NCBI GenBank assembly: GCA_905479065.1
Contig: CAJQLB010000015.1
Location: forward strand, 1 to 64,000
Origin: an uncultured Flavobacteriaceae bacterium
GTDB taxonomy: Bacteria; Bacteroidota; Bacteroidia; Flavobacteriales; Flavobacteriaceae
DNA: 64,000 nt
Direction: 5' to 3'
Part shown: piece by piece, positions 17,419 to 28,100 of the stretch
How the letters are laid out: every line of letters starts with the position of its first letter
Numbering within the stretch: position 1 is the first letter of the stretch
The notes under the pieces: generated by a model
The model's input: only the letters and a program-made list of their open reading frames with translations
What the model was told of the DNA's origin: nothing
Database searches by the model: none
Made by a program: the position numbers and the translations under genes

Positions 17419-17449
17419 CAAAGATAATTGTAAATTTAATGTTGAGCAA
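17419..17449 (-). promoter_or_regulatory. Promoter of the ctaB oxidase operon
   Basis: On the minus strand a TTG (17449-17447) is followed after 20 bases by TATCTTTG (17426-17419), matching the Bacteroidetes -33/-7 promoter pattern. The expected start of transcription is about 25 bases before the ctaB ATG. The divergent hydrolase gene starts at 17489. Confidence 0.7.
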
Positions 17450-17488
17450 TAATTAACAACTTTAAAGTTTTTTAAAATAACAATATTC

Positions 17489-18349
17489 ATGAAATTGAGG
17501 CATATACTACCAGTGATATTTTTATTATTTTGTTCAATTGTGTTTAGCCAAAATCAAGAGGTCAAAATAACAACAACCCAATTATCGGATAATGTTTACA
17601 TGCTTCGTGGGTCTGGGGGGAATATTGGAATTTCAACAGGTTCTGACGGTGTCTTTATCATTGATGACCAATTTGCAAAATTAACTCCAAAAATAATTGC
17701 TGCAATCAAAACAATTAGTTCTGAACCTTTAGCAATTTTAATTAACACACATCATCACGGAGATCACACAGGAGGCAACGTCAATATGGCAAAAAAAGGA
17801 GTGAACATCATTGCTCACGAAAACGTAAGACGACGCTTAGAAAACTTGAACAATCCATTAGAGGCTCTTCCTGTGATAACATTTAATGATCGGTTAAATA
17901 TTTTCATTAATGGGGAAAAAGTGAGTATCTATCACGTCAAAAATGCACATACTGATGGTGACGCAATTCTGTATTTTTCACAAAGCAATGTTCTGCATGC
18001 AGGAGATACTTATTTTCAAAATCGATATCCTTTCATTGATTTAAACTCAGGTGGGAGTATCGATGGATATATAAACGCGGTAAAAAAAGCACTTTCAATT
18101 ATTAATGATGATACCAAAATTATTCCTGGTCATGGTTCAATTTCTAACAAATCTGAATATCTCAATTTTTTAACAATGTTAGAAACACTCAAAAACAATG
18201 TGCAAAATGAAATTGATGAAGGTAAAAGCGAAAACGAAATTGCAAATAATAGCGAGATAACTAAAAAATATGACGACTTGAACTACAGCTGGGGTTTTAT
18301 AACTTCAGAAAAAATAAGACGAATAATTTACCAAAGTTTGATTCGTTAA
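17489..18349 (+). CDS. Secreted metallo-beta-lactamase-fold hydrolase
   Basis: This 286-residue protein has a signal peptide (ending about SIVFSQ, residue 21) and a metallo-beta-lactamase fold. Zinc-binding motifs are HHHGDH (88-93), the His of VKNAHTDGD, the Asp of HAGDTYF, and the His of IPGHGS. It resembles the periplasmic MBL hydrolases (including quinoprotein relay-like forms) found in many flavobacteria. No features show that it hydrolyses beta-lactams; the substrate is unknown. It ends in a 4-base convergent overlap with the RemB-like gene. Confidence 0.88.
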   Translation: MKLRHILPVIFLLFCSIVFSQNQEVKITTTQLSDNVYMLRGSGGNIGISTGSDGVFIIDDQFAKLTPKIIAAIKTISSEPLAILINTHHHGDHTGGNVNMAKKGVNIIAHENVRRRLENLNNPLEALPVITFNDRLNIFINGEKVSIYHVKNAHTDGDAILYFSQSNVLHAGDTYFQNRYPFIDLNSGGSIDGYINAVKKALSIINDDTKIIPGHGSISNKSEYLNFLTMLETLKNNVQNEIDEGKSENEIANNSEITKKYDDLNYSWGFITSEKIRRIIYQSLIR

Positions 18350-20427
18350 AAATCAAAATACCAATTAAATAAATCAGTCCTTAATCCAAGGCTAAACCAA
18401 AGTGTGCTGTTCTTAAAAGATGCTGCAGTATCTGCATCAGGATTGAAATCACGATAACTCACGTAGGCAAATAGTTTTAAATTAGTAGTAGGATTTAAAA
18501 CATATCCTGATTGTAATTCAAAATGAAATATATTGGTAGTATTACCTTGTCCCACTGTAACGCCGGAGTCAAAAGGTCGTTCATTATAATTACGGTAAAT
18601 ATCTCCTCCATAACTAAAATCATCAACATCATCATTGAAGTCAAACCCTTTTTTACCAAACACTATTTTTGCGTCAGCAAACCAGCGATTGTAATGATAT
18701 CTTCCAATAAGGATTGTTTCACTAAAATTTGACCCCCAAAGGTGAGCCATCGATTGATTGTCATGAGCGTAATTTAATACGATCGTATTGTGTGAATACG
18801 TGTAAGGTCTTACCCTGTTGTACTCCATTTGAAAAAGTAAATTATCTATCTTGAAAGCATTAAAATATTTTAAACCTATTTGGTAACCGTACTTGTTTTT
18901 CCAACTTTTCTTACCACCAGTTATATCATTCAGTGAAAATTCATCTAAAATAAACTGACTGTAAATATTAGCGTTATTACTTAATTTATATTTCCCTGAG
19001 AGACCAACTAAAGCATTCCCAGCACCTTGACCTGTTTCAAATTCTAAGGCACGAAAAAATATTAATGGGTTTAGATAATTGATGTCAAACCCTCTATCGT
19101 TAGAATTAGTCCACATTACAGATTCAAATAAGCCTAAATTAAAACGCTTGGACACATTCCAACTTAAATAATGATTAGCCATATATTTCGTTAAAAATGC
19201 TTTGTCCTGAACAACTTCTGGCCTCACATCTCTTAACCACATCCAAGTATTGGTGTATTTAATTTTCCAAAACTTTGTGTTTAATTTTAAAAATGTAGAA
19301 GGACTTGAGACATCACTTTGAAGCAATGATCGATAACCATCACCAATAAAATTTTTACCATGACCGAATTGAATATTTATAAATTTGTTGGGCGTGTAAG
19401 ATAGGTAAGCTTCAGCAACGGGATAATCATAGGCATCCTTTTTAAAACGCTTTCCAATCCCACGTCCGGGGATAATTGCAGGATCTGGGCCAAATGCCCT
19501 CAAGCTTTCAGCGTAGTTATTTATGTAGTGTGCAAAACGCCCTTGACTTTCATAAAATGATGTTGAAAAACTAAATTGTTTACCCAAGCCCCCTTGAATG
19601 TAAACCCCTCTTGTGTTGTTGAAGGTTGTGGAAAAATCTGCAGCGTTATCCTTTCCTGCTTGTAAATCAAAAATTGGATCAAAAGTAAACCAATAATCGT
19701 CACCTTGAACTTGCACCAAGTGCTCATTAAATAATTTTTTACTCCACCAAGAAGTCCCTTCTTTATATGTCTGTAAATTAACCTGTTTTAAATCATAATA
19801 TCGTGCTACATCTTGATAAATATATGGCTTAGCTGCTGTGTGACTATTTAAACCAATCATATTTAAGTGTCTGTCAAATTTCGCATATCCCTGATGCGTA
19901 AATGGGATATTAAGTTGACTTGAAAATTCTTTATTCTGGTATGTTAGAGTAGCCGTATTAATCGACTCGAATTCATATAAATTAGAACTTTCTTGCTGAG
20001 TTTTTTGAATGAGTTGATTTGTTGAATTAATTAGTGGGATTTGAATATGATAAGAATACTGCTTGAAAGTTGTAATACCATTATAAGTGGCAGGCTTTAT
20101 ACTAGGCAATAGAGCGAAAACACGCTTAACCTCCTCTTTAAGTTCGTCATAGAAGGCATCTATGTATATGACAACAAAACGACCCTGAGCGTTCACTTCA
20201 AAGAGCACAACCACTTCTCCTTTATAATTGTTTTCATCAACATTATTTGGCACTACAAAATTAGTAGAAATAAATTGCGATAATTCATTGAGAAAGCAAT
20301 TCTTTAAATCAGACACTATTTCAGTATCACAATTCGGAAAAACTGGTGGTTTTTCGTAGTCTAAAAAATCTTGAGAATAGCCACATAGGTGCATTATAGA
20401 CAACACCACAAAAATCGAATACTTCAT
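18346..20427 (-). CDS. RemB-like outer-membrane protein with N-terminal TonB-C-like domain
   Basis: The 693-residue protein starts with a signal peptide (cleavage about residue 18, GYSQ). Residues about 28-132 read like a TonB C-terminal domain: PPVFPNC, a second Cys in LKNC, a GEVVVLFEVNAQGRF hairpin and a final YHIQIPL strand. The remainder (about 150-693) is rich in alternating aromatic strands and ends in Phe (WYFDF), typical of an outer-membrane beta-barrel of the Wzi/capsule-assembly type. Length and layout match what is annotated as gliding motility protein RemB in flavobacteria; I am moderately sure of that name and so give no symbol. Confidence 0.75.
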   Translation of the reverse strand: MKYSIFVVLSIMHLCGYSQDFLDYEKPPVFPNCDTEIVSDLKNCFLNELSQFISTNFVVPNNVDENNYKGEVVVLFEVNAQGRFVVIYIDAFYDELKEEVKRVFALLPSIKPATYNGITTFKQYSYHIQIPLINSTNQLIQKTQQESSNLYEFESINTATLTYQNKEFSSQLNIPFTHQGYAKFDRHLNMIGLNSHTAAKPYIYQDVARYYDLKQVNLQTYKEGTSWWSKKLFNEHLVQVQGDDYWFTFDPIFDLQAGKDNAADFSTTFNNTRGVYIQGGLGKQFSFSTSFYESQGRFAHYINNYAESLRAFGPDPAIIPGRGIGKRFKKDAYDYPVAEAYLSYTPNKFINIQFGHGKNFIGDGYRSLLQSDVSSPSTFLKLNTKFWKIKYTNTWMWLRDVRPEVVQDKAFLTKYMANHYLSWNVSKRFNLGLFESVMWTNSNDRGFDINYLNPLIFFRALEFETGQGAGNALVGLSGKYKLSNNANIYSQFILDEFSLNDITGGKKSWKNKYGYQIGLKYFNAFKIDNLLFQMEYNRVRPYTYSHNTIVLNYAHDNQSMAHLWGSNFSETILIGRYHYNRWFADAKIVFGKKGFDFNDDVDDFSYGGDIYRNYNERPFDSGVTVGQGNTTNIFHFELQSGYVLNPTTNLKLFAYVSYRDFNPDADTAASFKNSTLWFSLGLRTDLFNWYFDF

Positions 20428-20569
20428 TTCAACGAAAACTAATAATTATTGAAAGATACTATTTTTTGGTTACAGAAAACAAGAAAATTATTGATCACTG
20501 CGATTAAATTTAGTTGCCTTATTTTTCTTTAGAATTCAACTTCAAAAACAAACATATTGGTTAAAACTG

Positions 20570-20603
20570 AAAAATCTCACTGTCCTAAAACAGTGAGATT
20601 TTT
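20570..20603 (-). terminator. Intrinsic terminator of the sprA-tonB transcript
   Basis: AAAAATCTCACTGT and its perfect complement form a 14-bp stem around a 6-base loop; the outer A/T pairs give a T-tract in either direction. It lies 20 bases after the tonB stop codon, so it probably ends the ruvA-sprA-gcvH-vanZ-tonB unit. On the plus strand there is no nearby gene to terminate. Confidence 0.88.
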
Positions 20604-20623
20604 ATTTCAATATATCTATACAA

Positions 20624-21343
20624 TTAATCTTGAACCTGAAACAAAATTGGTAAAGAGTAAGGAACTATCACAGCCTTTCCTCTTTGTTTTCCTGGTTTCA
20701 TTTTTGGTAATAAGTTAATTACTCTAGCAGCTTCTTTTTGCAGCCTTGGATGTGGTGCTCTTGATCTCACACCAGTGACATTTCCACCTTTATCAATCTT
20801 AAAAATAACACTAATTCTTTGCCGTCCAGTAAGCCCTAAATCACCGGCTATATCTGTGTTGAATTTCTTCTGAACAAATTTTGTGATTTTATCAGACATA
20901 CATTTTCTCTTGGTATCGTTATTCCCTTTTTCACATCCAGGAAATACAGGAACATTTTCAATAACCGCAAAAGGCACTTCAATATCTTCTTCTACTTCTT
21001 CTACTTCTACCTCTTCAATTTCTACAATTTCTTCTTCCTCGTCTGTCTCAGTAGATTCAATAACTGTTTCTTCTATTTCCTCTTCATCCTCAACAATTTC
21101 AATTACTTCAGGAGCAACTGGAGGAGGAGGTGGTGGTGGTGGTGTTTGAATTTGTTCTGTAATTGGAATCTCCTCATCATCTAAATCATCCATATTGACC
21201 ATCCCTATATCAATATCATCCTTATCATATGTTTTATAATTAAGAGTACTGTATGTTACAAATAACATTAGCGCTAAGCCAACAGCAAAATAGACTGAAC
21301 CATTTCTGCTAACGTCTGCTTTTGGATTTTTTTTAGGTTCCAT
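20624..21343 (-). CDS. TonB-family energy transducer with acidic linker
   Basis: This 239-residue protein transmits proton-motive force from an ExbBD-type motor to outer-membrane proteins. It has one N-terminal membrane helix (about 17-34), then a proline run (eight Pro after QT, about 68-75). A linker of about 40 residues is almost only Glu, Ile and Val. The C-terminal domain (about 130-239) starts PVFPGC and has a second Cys in RKCMSD and the GRQRISVIFKID hairpin. Typical TonB linkers are Pro-Lys or Glu-Pro rich; this one is unusually acidic. ATG 21343 was preferred over TTG 21349. It is last in the sprA unit. Confidence 0.9.
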   Translation of the reverse strand: MEPKKNPKADVSRNGSVYFAVGLALMLFVTYSTLNYKTYDKDDIDIGMVNMDDLDDEEIPITEQIQTPPPPPPPPVAPEVIEIVEDEEEIEETVIESTETDEEEEIVEIEEVEVEEVEEDIEVPFAVIENVPVFPGCEKGNNDTKRKCMSDKITKFVQKKFNTDIAGDLGLTGRQRISVIFKIDKGGNVTGVRSRAPHPRLQKEAARVINLLPKMKPGKQRGKAVIVPYSLPILFQVQD

Positions 21344-21404
21344 ATTCAAATTGTATTTTTCAAGATTGGTAAATTAACCAATAATTTGCTAAAAAAGCAA
21401 GGGT

Positions 21405-21776
21405 TTATAAATTTTTAACTTGTGTTTTATTTCTAATAGAAATTATCACTGATACAACGATAATCCCACAACAGTTTGCAATAAAATCGTTAAAATCAGG
21501 GGTTCTCACCTCTGTTAGAACTCCTTGTAATACTTCAATAATGATGCCATAAATCACAGCAATGAACGACGAAAGAACAAGTGCATTTAAAAAATTATAA
21601 GAACACAATGTTAGGTACCACACTAAACACAATAAACCGTAGGCAAGAGCATGAGCATACTTATCGCTATTATCAATATCAATCTCGGGTAAATGACTGC
21701 TTTTCACGAGACTCATTACCCCTAAAAATAAAGAATAACATATCGTTGCAAAAAACAAAATCTTTCTAGGCACCAA
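21405..21776 (-). CDS. VanZ-family membrane protein
   Basis: This small 123-residue membrane protein has four helices (about 5-21, 42-61, 65-86, 98-116). The motifs [13 protein letters not shown] and [24 protein letters not shown] are typical of the VanZ family. Family members elsewhere affect glycopeptide or lipoglycopeptide susceptibility, but the biochemical role is not known, and resistance should not be inferred here. The frame has no suitable ATG; translation probably starts at TTG 21776 or GTG 21773, overlapping the end of gcvH by about 10 bases. Confidence 0.87.
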   Translation of the reverse strand: MVPRKILFFATICYSLFLGVMSLVKSSHLPEIDIDNSDKYAHALAYGLLCLVWYLTLCSYNFLNALVLSSFIAVIYGIIIEVLQGVLTEVRTPDFNDFIANCCGIIVVSVIISIRNKTQVKNL

Positions 21777-22146
21777 TAAGATTTTTATAAGCCTCGGCAG
21801 ATAATAAATCCTCTAATTGTGAGGGATCACTCATTTTAACCTTTATCATCCAACCAGCTCCATATGGATCTGTATTGACTTTTTCCGGCTCGTCCTCCAA
21901 ACTATCGTTAAACTCGATAATTTCTCCAGAAACTGGTAAAAATAAATCAGACACTGTTTTTACGGCTTCAACTGTTCCAAAAACTTCTTCAATATCTAAG
22001 TTCTCATCAAGAGTATCGACCTCAACATAAACAATGTCTCCTAGTTCACTCTGAGCAAAATCGGTGATTCCTACAGTAATGGTATCACCATCTACTTGAA
22101 TCCATTCGTGGTCTTTTGTGTACTTTAAATTTAATGGAATATTCAT
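21766..22146 (-). CDS. gcvH: Glycine cleavage system H protein
   Basis: GcvH (126 residues) is the lipoylated shuttle protein that carries the aminomethyl group between the P, T and L proteins of glycine cleavage. The lipoyl-lysine is K63, in [18 protein letters not shown]. The opening [14 protein letters not shown] is the standard family start. Length is normal. The other glycine cleavage genes are not in the window; its place between sprA and vanZ is a commonly seen flavobacterial arrangement and does not indicate a joint function. Confidence 0.97.
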   Translation of the reverse strand: MNIPLNLKYTKDHEWIQVDGDTITVGITDFAQSELGDIVYVEVDTLDENLDIEEVFGTVEAVKTVSDLFLPVSGEIIEFNDSLEDEPEKVNTDPYGAGWMIKVKMSDPSQLEDLLSAEAYKNLIGA

Positions 22147-22174
22147 ATTAGGATGTGTTTAAGTATTTAATTAA

Positions 22175-25100
22175 TTAATTTCCAAAATTGTAACGTAATG
22201 TTAGACCGGAACGAACGGTTGTTTGCGGAAATGCCGTTGAAATTGCATACTCTGAAAAGGCATAATCAAAATAAAAGATTCCGGTTAAATTCTTACTAAA
22301 GGCATAATCTGCAGAATACTTCAAGCTCCAAATAGTCTGTCCTGCAGTTACCTGATTATTATCTAAATCAAGATATCTAATTATTGTTTTGTTGTCTCTT
22401 AAAGACAAATCCGCTTTCATGTTAAGATCACTCTTAATCACTTGTCTAGGTCCAGCTAATTTTGAATTTATTCTAAGATCTTTAATACGGTAACCCAAAC
22501 CAATTATATACTCATTACCTTTAATCTCAGTTAATAAATTATTATCAAAACTCATTGATAATAATCTGTCTTTTCTTACCTCAGCTAAAATTTTAAGTGA
22601 GTTTTTCATTTCCATATCAAGTTTAAACAAGGGACTAAATTGTTCCATTAAATTGATATTACTGTATAAAATTTCATTTTTAAAATTCCCACCCTGATCT
22701 ATATCATCAGGATTATCTACATCATAATCTAGGTTGGTTCTGAACTGATTAATGGTATATGTCGCGTTATAGCCATGAGTCAAAGAAAAACGACTGAAAC
22801 GCTTTTTAAACCACTTCATTTTCATAAAACCGGTGTACTTTAACGTCCAATTTGGAATTGGAATATCTCTCAAAGCACCTAATTTCACATTACTAGCATC
22901 TTTCCCAGTGTAAGCAGACAAAAAGGCCGGTAACAATACTGCTTGATTAGACTTACCGAAACCACTTGGAAAACCATCGCCGTCTAAATTACTTGGATCA
23001 TTGATGTCAATCCCAGCTCTTGATGCCAACCTGTTAGCAATTGTTAATCTATTAGTTCTAAACGTTTCAAAAGTTTCAGAACCCGATTCATCACTTTTAC
23101 TAAAGGCTGTTTTGATCAATGATGTAGAAATATTAAAGTTTCCAAACGTATTTTGAATTTGTGAATTATAAATATCGCTTAGACCATCTCCATTGTTATC
23201 TATGGTATTAAAATTTTCTGTGAAAGTATCAGAATAACTTCTCCCTCCTGTCAAATCAATTTTTAAATCTCTCACAGGCTCAATATTTACAGAAAAATCT
23301 AAATTTTCATTGTGTACCTCGGTATACTGTTGATTGAACTGAGGGAAGACGGTTAACCAGCCATTTCTAGCTGCCACTCTTCTTATATCTCTTTGACTAC
23401 CAAAGGTATAACCAAAAGAAGGCTTCATTGTTCCAAAAAATCCTGGTGTCTGTAAATATCCTGGAAGGAAACTTCCGTTATTCTCAGTATAATTCACTTG
23501 AACACGCTTAATCATGGTCAATAAATCAATAATTGTATTATACGTTTTATTAGACTTGTTTCCGGATTTTGCCGGATTTTGTTTTGATCCTGAACCTGGC
23601 ACCCCCTTTTTAGAGTTCTTAGTATTTGTTTTACGAACTAAACCGATATATCTATACAGCCTGGACATATCTAAAGAGGTATTCAAACGGTGATTATTTG
23701 AGTTTTGAATAGTATTCCCTAAATCAAATGTCTGACCATCCACAGTCAGGTTTCCAAATAAATCTGAACCTTTCTGCCATTGAAAATCACCAGTATAGGC
23801 ATAACTTGCCTTTAAAAAGGTTAAGAATGGCACTTTATTAAATGGCAGTTCATAATTAAGTTCCAATTGCTGATATTGTCTATTTGGATCGCCCACATCA
23901 AAAAAACCGTCCCAAATATCTAAGTCGGGATCTTGGGCTCCACTTAAATCATCATCGATAAAATAATTTCTTACAATATTATTGTTGGAAGCTGTGAAAT
24001 TAAAACTCAACGCATCTGTAATATTGTAATTAATTGTATACTGAAAATCAAAAGTGTAATTTCTTCTAAACAACTCCTCTAAACCTATATTCCCACCTCC
24101 TAAATCTATTTCTCTAAATTTTTGCTTATTAAATTGTCTTAAAAAATCTGCGTTTAAAGAGATGCTCGTTGGCAACAAATTAAAATTAAAATCTTTAAAT
24201 AGTTTTAAATATTTTGACCTAAAAAGTGAGTCATTCTTTTTGAAAGGCTCTATCCTCACAGGGCTAAAGTTATAATTATAATTAGCACCTACTCGTGCAC
24301 TTTGGTCAAGAGCATCCTCAATTTCGTAATCTCGATGTTCAGTTTGATTAAACGAATAATTAACAGTCATATTTTCCACGTCGTAAAAACGTGGTTTTTT
24401 TTCTTCATTTGTCCTGCTCTTTTTAACCCCAATAAAATTGACACTTGTACGTTTTGTGTAAGATTCAGATTGCTCTTTTATGGCAGTCCTTTCTTGAGAT
24501 GTTTCTGCAGCGTCAATTCTGCTTTGAAGTGTTACATCCTTGTATTGTTGGTCATATTCGGGAGTAATTAATTCCTCACTTTGACCGTAGTTAAATGGTA
24601 ATTGAATTCCCCATTTCTTTGGAAATAATTGCCCTAAATTGATGTTTGTCACGAAGTCATATTGCTTAACATCTTCTCTACTTCTCTCATTAGGACCCTG
24701 CTCTATTGTTCCAAAACCAGAGGTGCTTTGTTTTCCTGTTGCAGAAATATCCATAAAGTCTGCAATATTAGAATCCATATTTACAATAGCGGCCCAACCA
24801 CCCTCATTATCCATATCTGATAACCGAAGTTCATTGAACCAAACTTGGGCACAAACCTCTTGCCTCACACCATTTTTAATACCAACCATTAAGGTTCTGA
24901 CATCTCCAAAATTTGGATTTCCCTTTATAGCGACACGTTGATTCCCCAAAATGTAAGGAGTAAACTCTGGAATTGCATTAGGCTCAAGTAACCCATCAAC
25001 AACATTATAAAAAGTAGCATCCTCATTACTAAGTGTTCCATTGGTAATACCAAGTGATTTTATTTGCTCTAAAACTTCTATGGGTAAATTGATTTCATTG

Positions 25101-28100
25101 ATATTTGGCCATACAGTAGCAGGATCATTTGAAACACCTGGAGTAACTTGTAATGGGATTTCAATTTGGTAATAGTTTTGAGTAAAATCATTTCCCATCC
25201 TAATAAAGCCGATAGCATCACCATCAGCTAATCCAGGAGTAGTTCCCTCTTGTGCATGGATAAACATCCGTAACTTTTTGAATTGACGCATATCAACACT
25301 GATATTCTTAAAAACAGCTCTTGAATCTTGAGACTCCAAACCACAAGCATTCACCAAAAGTGATTGTTCATTTTGTCTAACAATCGTGTTATTATTATTA
25401 AGTTGTTCTCTCTCCACTCCTGGAGGAGACACATAATTTCCATCATTTTCTAATAACCCAATAATTCCAACAGAAAAATCTGTATTATCGTTATCGTTAT
25501 TTACTTCTTCATCTAGAGCAAGTTTATAGCGTCGCCAGTCGCTCCTTACCAAATCCAATGACGCAAATCTCAAAATGGTATTTTGAGTAAATTCTTTAAG
25601 GTATAATCTTGTAAATCTTATGGATCTAAAATCCGTTATACCTCCCACCTGGTTACTTGGTTCCGTTAAAGGTATTCTGAACTGATACCATTTTGTAGTT
25701 GCATTATCCCCATTTGGAAGCGTGACATTGTCTTCCTTTCTGTCTACTATAAATCCATTGTTCAAATCAGCCAAACTTGAAGGAGTGATGTCCATTTCAT
25801 ACTCAAAATAACTATCAATAGTGTTCATGGTATTATCCCTATTGATATCTTCAACGTCAGGTTGTGTCGTAGAGCCTCTGTTTGTTTCAGTAAAGGTGTC
25901 TGGCGAGTTACCCTCAAGCCCATTATATTGTTTGTAACGCTCAAAAATATTCCCCTCGGTATTTAAAAAATATGTGTAATTGTCCTTCGCAGGATCTTCT
26001 ATCCCCGCAAAAGCTGAAAATACTGAGGCCTCCTCAATATCATCATAACCATCATAACCAACATCTTGGTTTGCTCTTTCTTGTCCAAGTGTTGAAAAAG
26101 CATAAATCAAAGATTGATTTTGTGGCACAACACTCGACCAGACAGTTTGCGGCAATGTACTTATATCTCCACTTTCAGGAAGACCATTTTCATATTGTTT
26201 TCTACCATCTTTAATAATGTCTTCAGAGATATTACCAAGATTAATAGTCAACTTTCCTCCCGGGTTAGTAGGGTTATTCAAAAATGGATCTAATAACCAA
26301 AATTCAATGTATTCTACATTTGCTTGTTCAAAATCTGTTGACGTTAGCTGCCTAGTTATTCCAGCCCAACTGTCTTGGGGATTATCAAGTACGTCGTCTG
26401 TCTCATCAGGATCCATGTTGTACGGGCCTCTTTCCGTTGGATAATATGATAAATCTAAAGTAGGTATTATTGTGGCCTGACCTTGGATAATATCTGTTTG
26501 CGGAAAAATTTCATCAATAAAAACTCTGCGAGTATATAAATCAGATAAGTCATCATCTGAAATTCCTGTTGGTTTGCGACTACTGTAAAAAATTGGGTCA
26601 ATAGTATACCAATTTAAAAAGGCTCTGTCAAAGCCATTTTGGATACCATTATCATCTTCAGGACCTTCGGAATAAACACGCCCTAAATCTCTTGGTCTAC
26701 TCGCAAGAAACCATGATTGTGGCGTCAGTAATTCAATGGCATTTTGTGTTCCTTCAAAATCATCCACATAAGAGGTGGCTTCTCCCTGAAAATTTGTTCC
26801 TTTTGGCGAACCAGGTAATAAGTAAGCAAATTCTCCTCGAATAGAAAAATTAGATTGGACGTCGGTATCGATGCTTGGTAGTTTATTTGCTAAGCGTGTT
26901 AAAAATGGCACCTCTGTAGAGTAATTTCCATTCAATCCAAAAATCGTGTTGTTAATTGGTTCACTATTATAATTGGCTTTTTGAGTAATAGGACGTTCGT
27001 TGAGATTTAAAAAAGTTCCACCAACAACAAAATTCTCATTGAATTGGTGCTCAATATTTAAGCCCGTAAACCGTCTTGTTTGCTGTCCAAATTGCGCATT
27101 ATTTTCAACAGACACTTGAATAGGTGTATTAGACGCTTGAAGCGCAGGATCAAGAATTTGAACTGTTCCAATTTGATAATTTACTGTATAATCTACCCCT
27201 TCCACCAAAACACGCCCTCCAGCAGTTACCTTGACAGAGCCTCTTGGAACGTTAAAAGCGCCAATCGGTATTCCTGAACTTCCTGATGATTTGTATCGCC
27301 CTTTTATTTGAAACTTATTTTTTTCTCCGTCCTCTAAAGCTGCGGTCTTAGTTTGTTTATAAAGTTTATCATAAACATACTTTTCTTGATTGGCATTATA
27401 CTGAGTGATATCATTATAGTCGGCGATATTATCAGACGGATTATTATCAATATCTAACACATCAAATAAGTATTTTCCAAAAGGCTCGACATTCGTAAAT
27501 ATTATTTTTCCATTTTGTTGTATCACAGTAATCCCTGGTACAAAATCAAAAAACCCATCTCCATTTGCTTGTGGGTCGTTGTTGAAATTTAATTTATCTA
27601 AATTAAATACGCGCAGTAACGGAGTTTCTTGTAAGGCTGTCTCATTTGTTTCAGGTACAGGGAAAGGCGTTCCTTCAACTGGGGTTATATAGTTTAACGG
27701 AGAACTTTCAGTGTAAAATATGTTCAGCTTAAAATCCTCACGATCTAATTGAAAAGCTCCTGTATTATATATGTTTTTCATCATTAGGTCCCAAATAGGC
27801 TGGTCAACATTAGTGACAGCGCTTTTAAGCATTTTGGTTACTAAATTATTGTTATTAATTACCGTATTCCCTGTACCTGCATCTATTGAGCTGTCGGTCG
27901 CATCAACACCATCATTAGCAAATTCTCCAACTTGATAAACTTCGTTCCCAACGGTATATTGATAAGCAACTGATAAAATTTCATCGTTTTGTAACCGCTG
28001 ATTTAGAGAGATATATCCAAGCTGAGTATCTAAATTATACTCACTCCCCTGAATTAATTTTCGTGCATTTTCTAATTTACCATAATCAAAACCTTCGTTA

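Noticed and set aside
17489-18349. MBL-fold protein as a beta-lactamase
   Set aside because: The motifs show only the shared metal site; nothing in the sequence indicates beta-lactam hydrolysis.
18290-18365. Weak hairpin at the overlap of the MBL-fold gene and the RemB-like gene
   Set aside because: The stem is only about 6 A/T-rich pairs inside coding sequence; it is not a convincing terminator.
20999-21100. Repetitive GAA/TTC-rich stretch that could be taken for a repeat array
   Set aside because: It codes for the acidic linker of TonB, and has no spacers of equal length as in a CRISPR array.
20883-21149. Ser/Thr-rich plus-strand frame ending in poly-Gly
   Set aside because: It is the antisense of the Glu-rich and proline-rich TonB linker, not a gene.
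21405-21776. VanZ-like gene as an antibiotic resistance gene
   Set aside because: Only the family fold is shared; it sits alone in a housekeeping operon without vanHAX-type neighbours.
24302-27277. Several antisense frames inside sprA
   Set aside because: All are short, unsupported, and antisense to an intact conserved gene.
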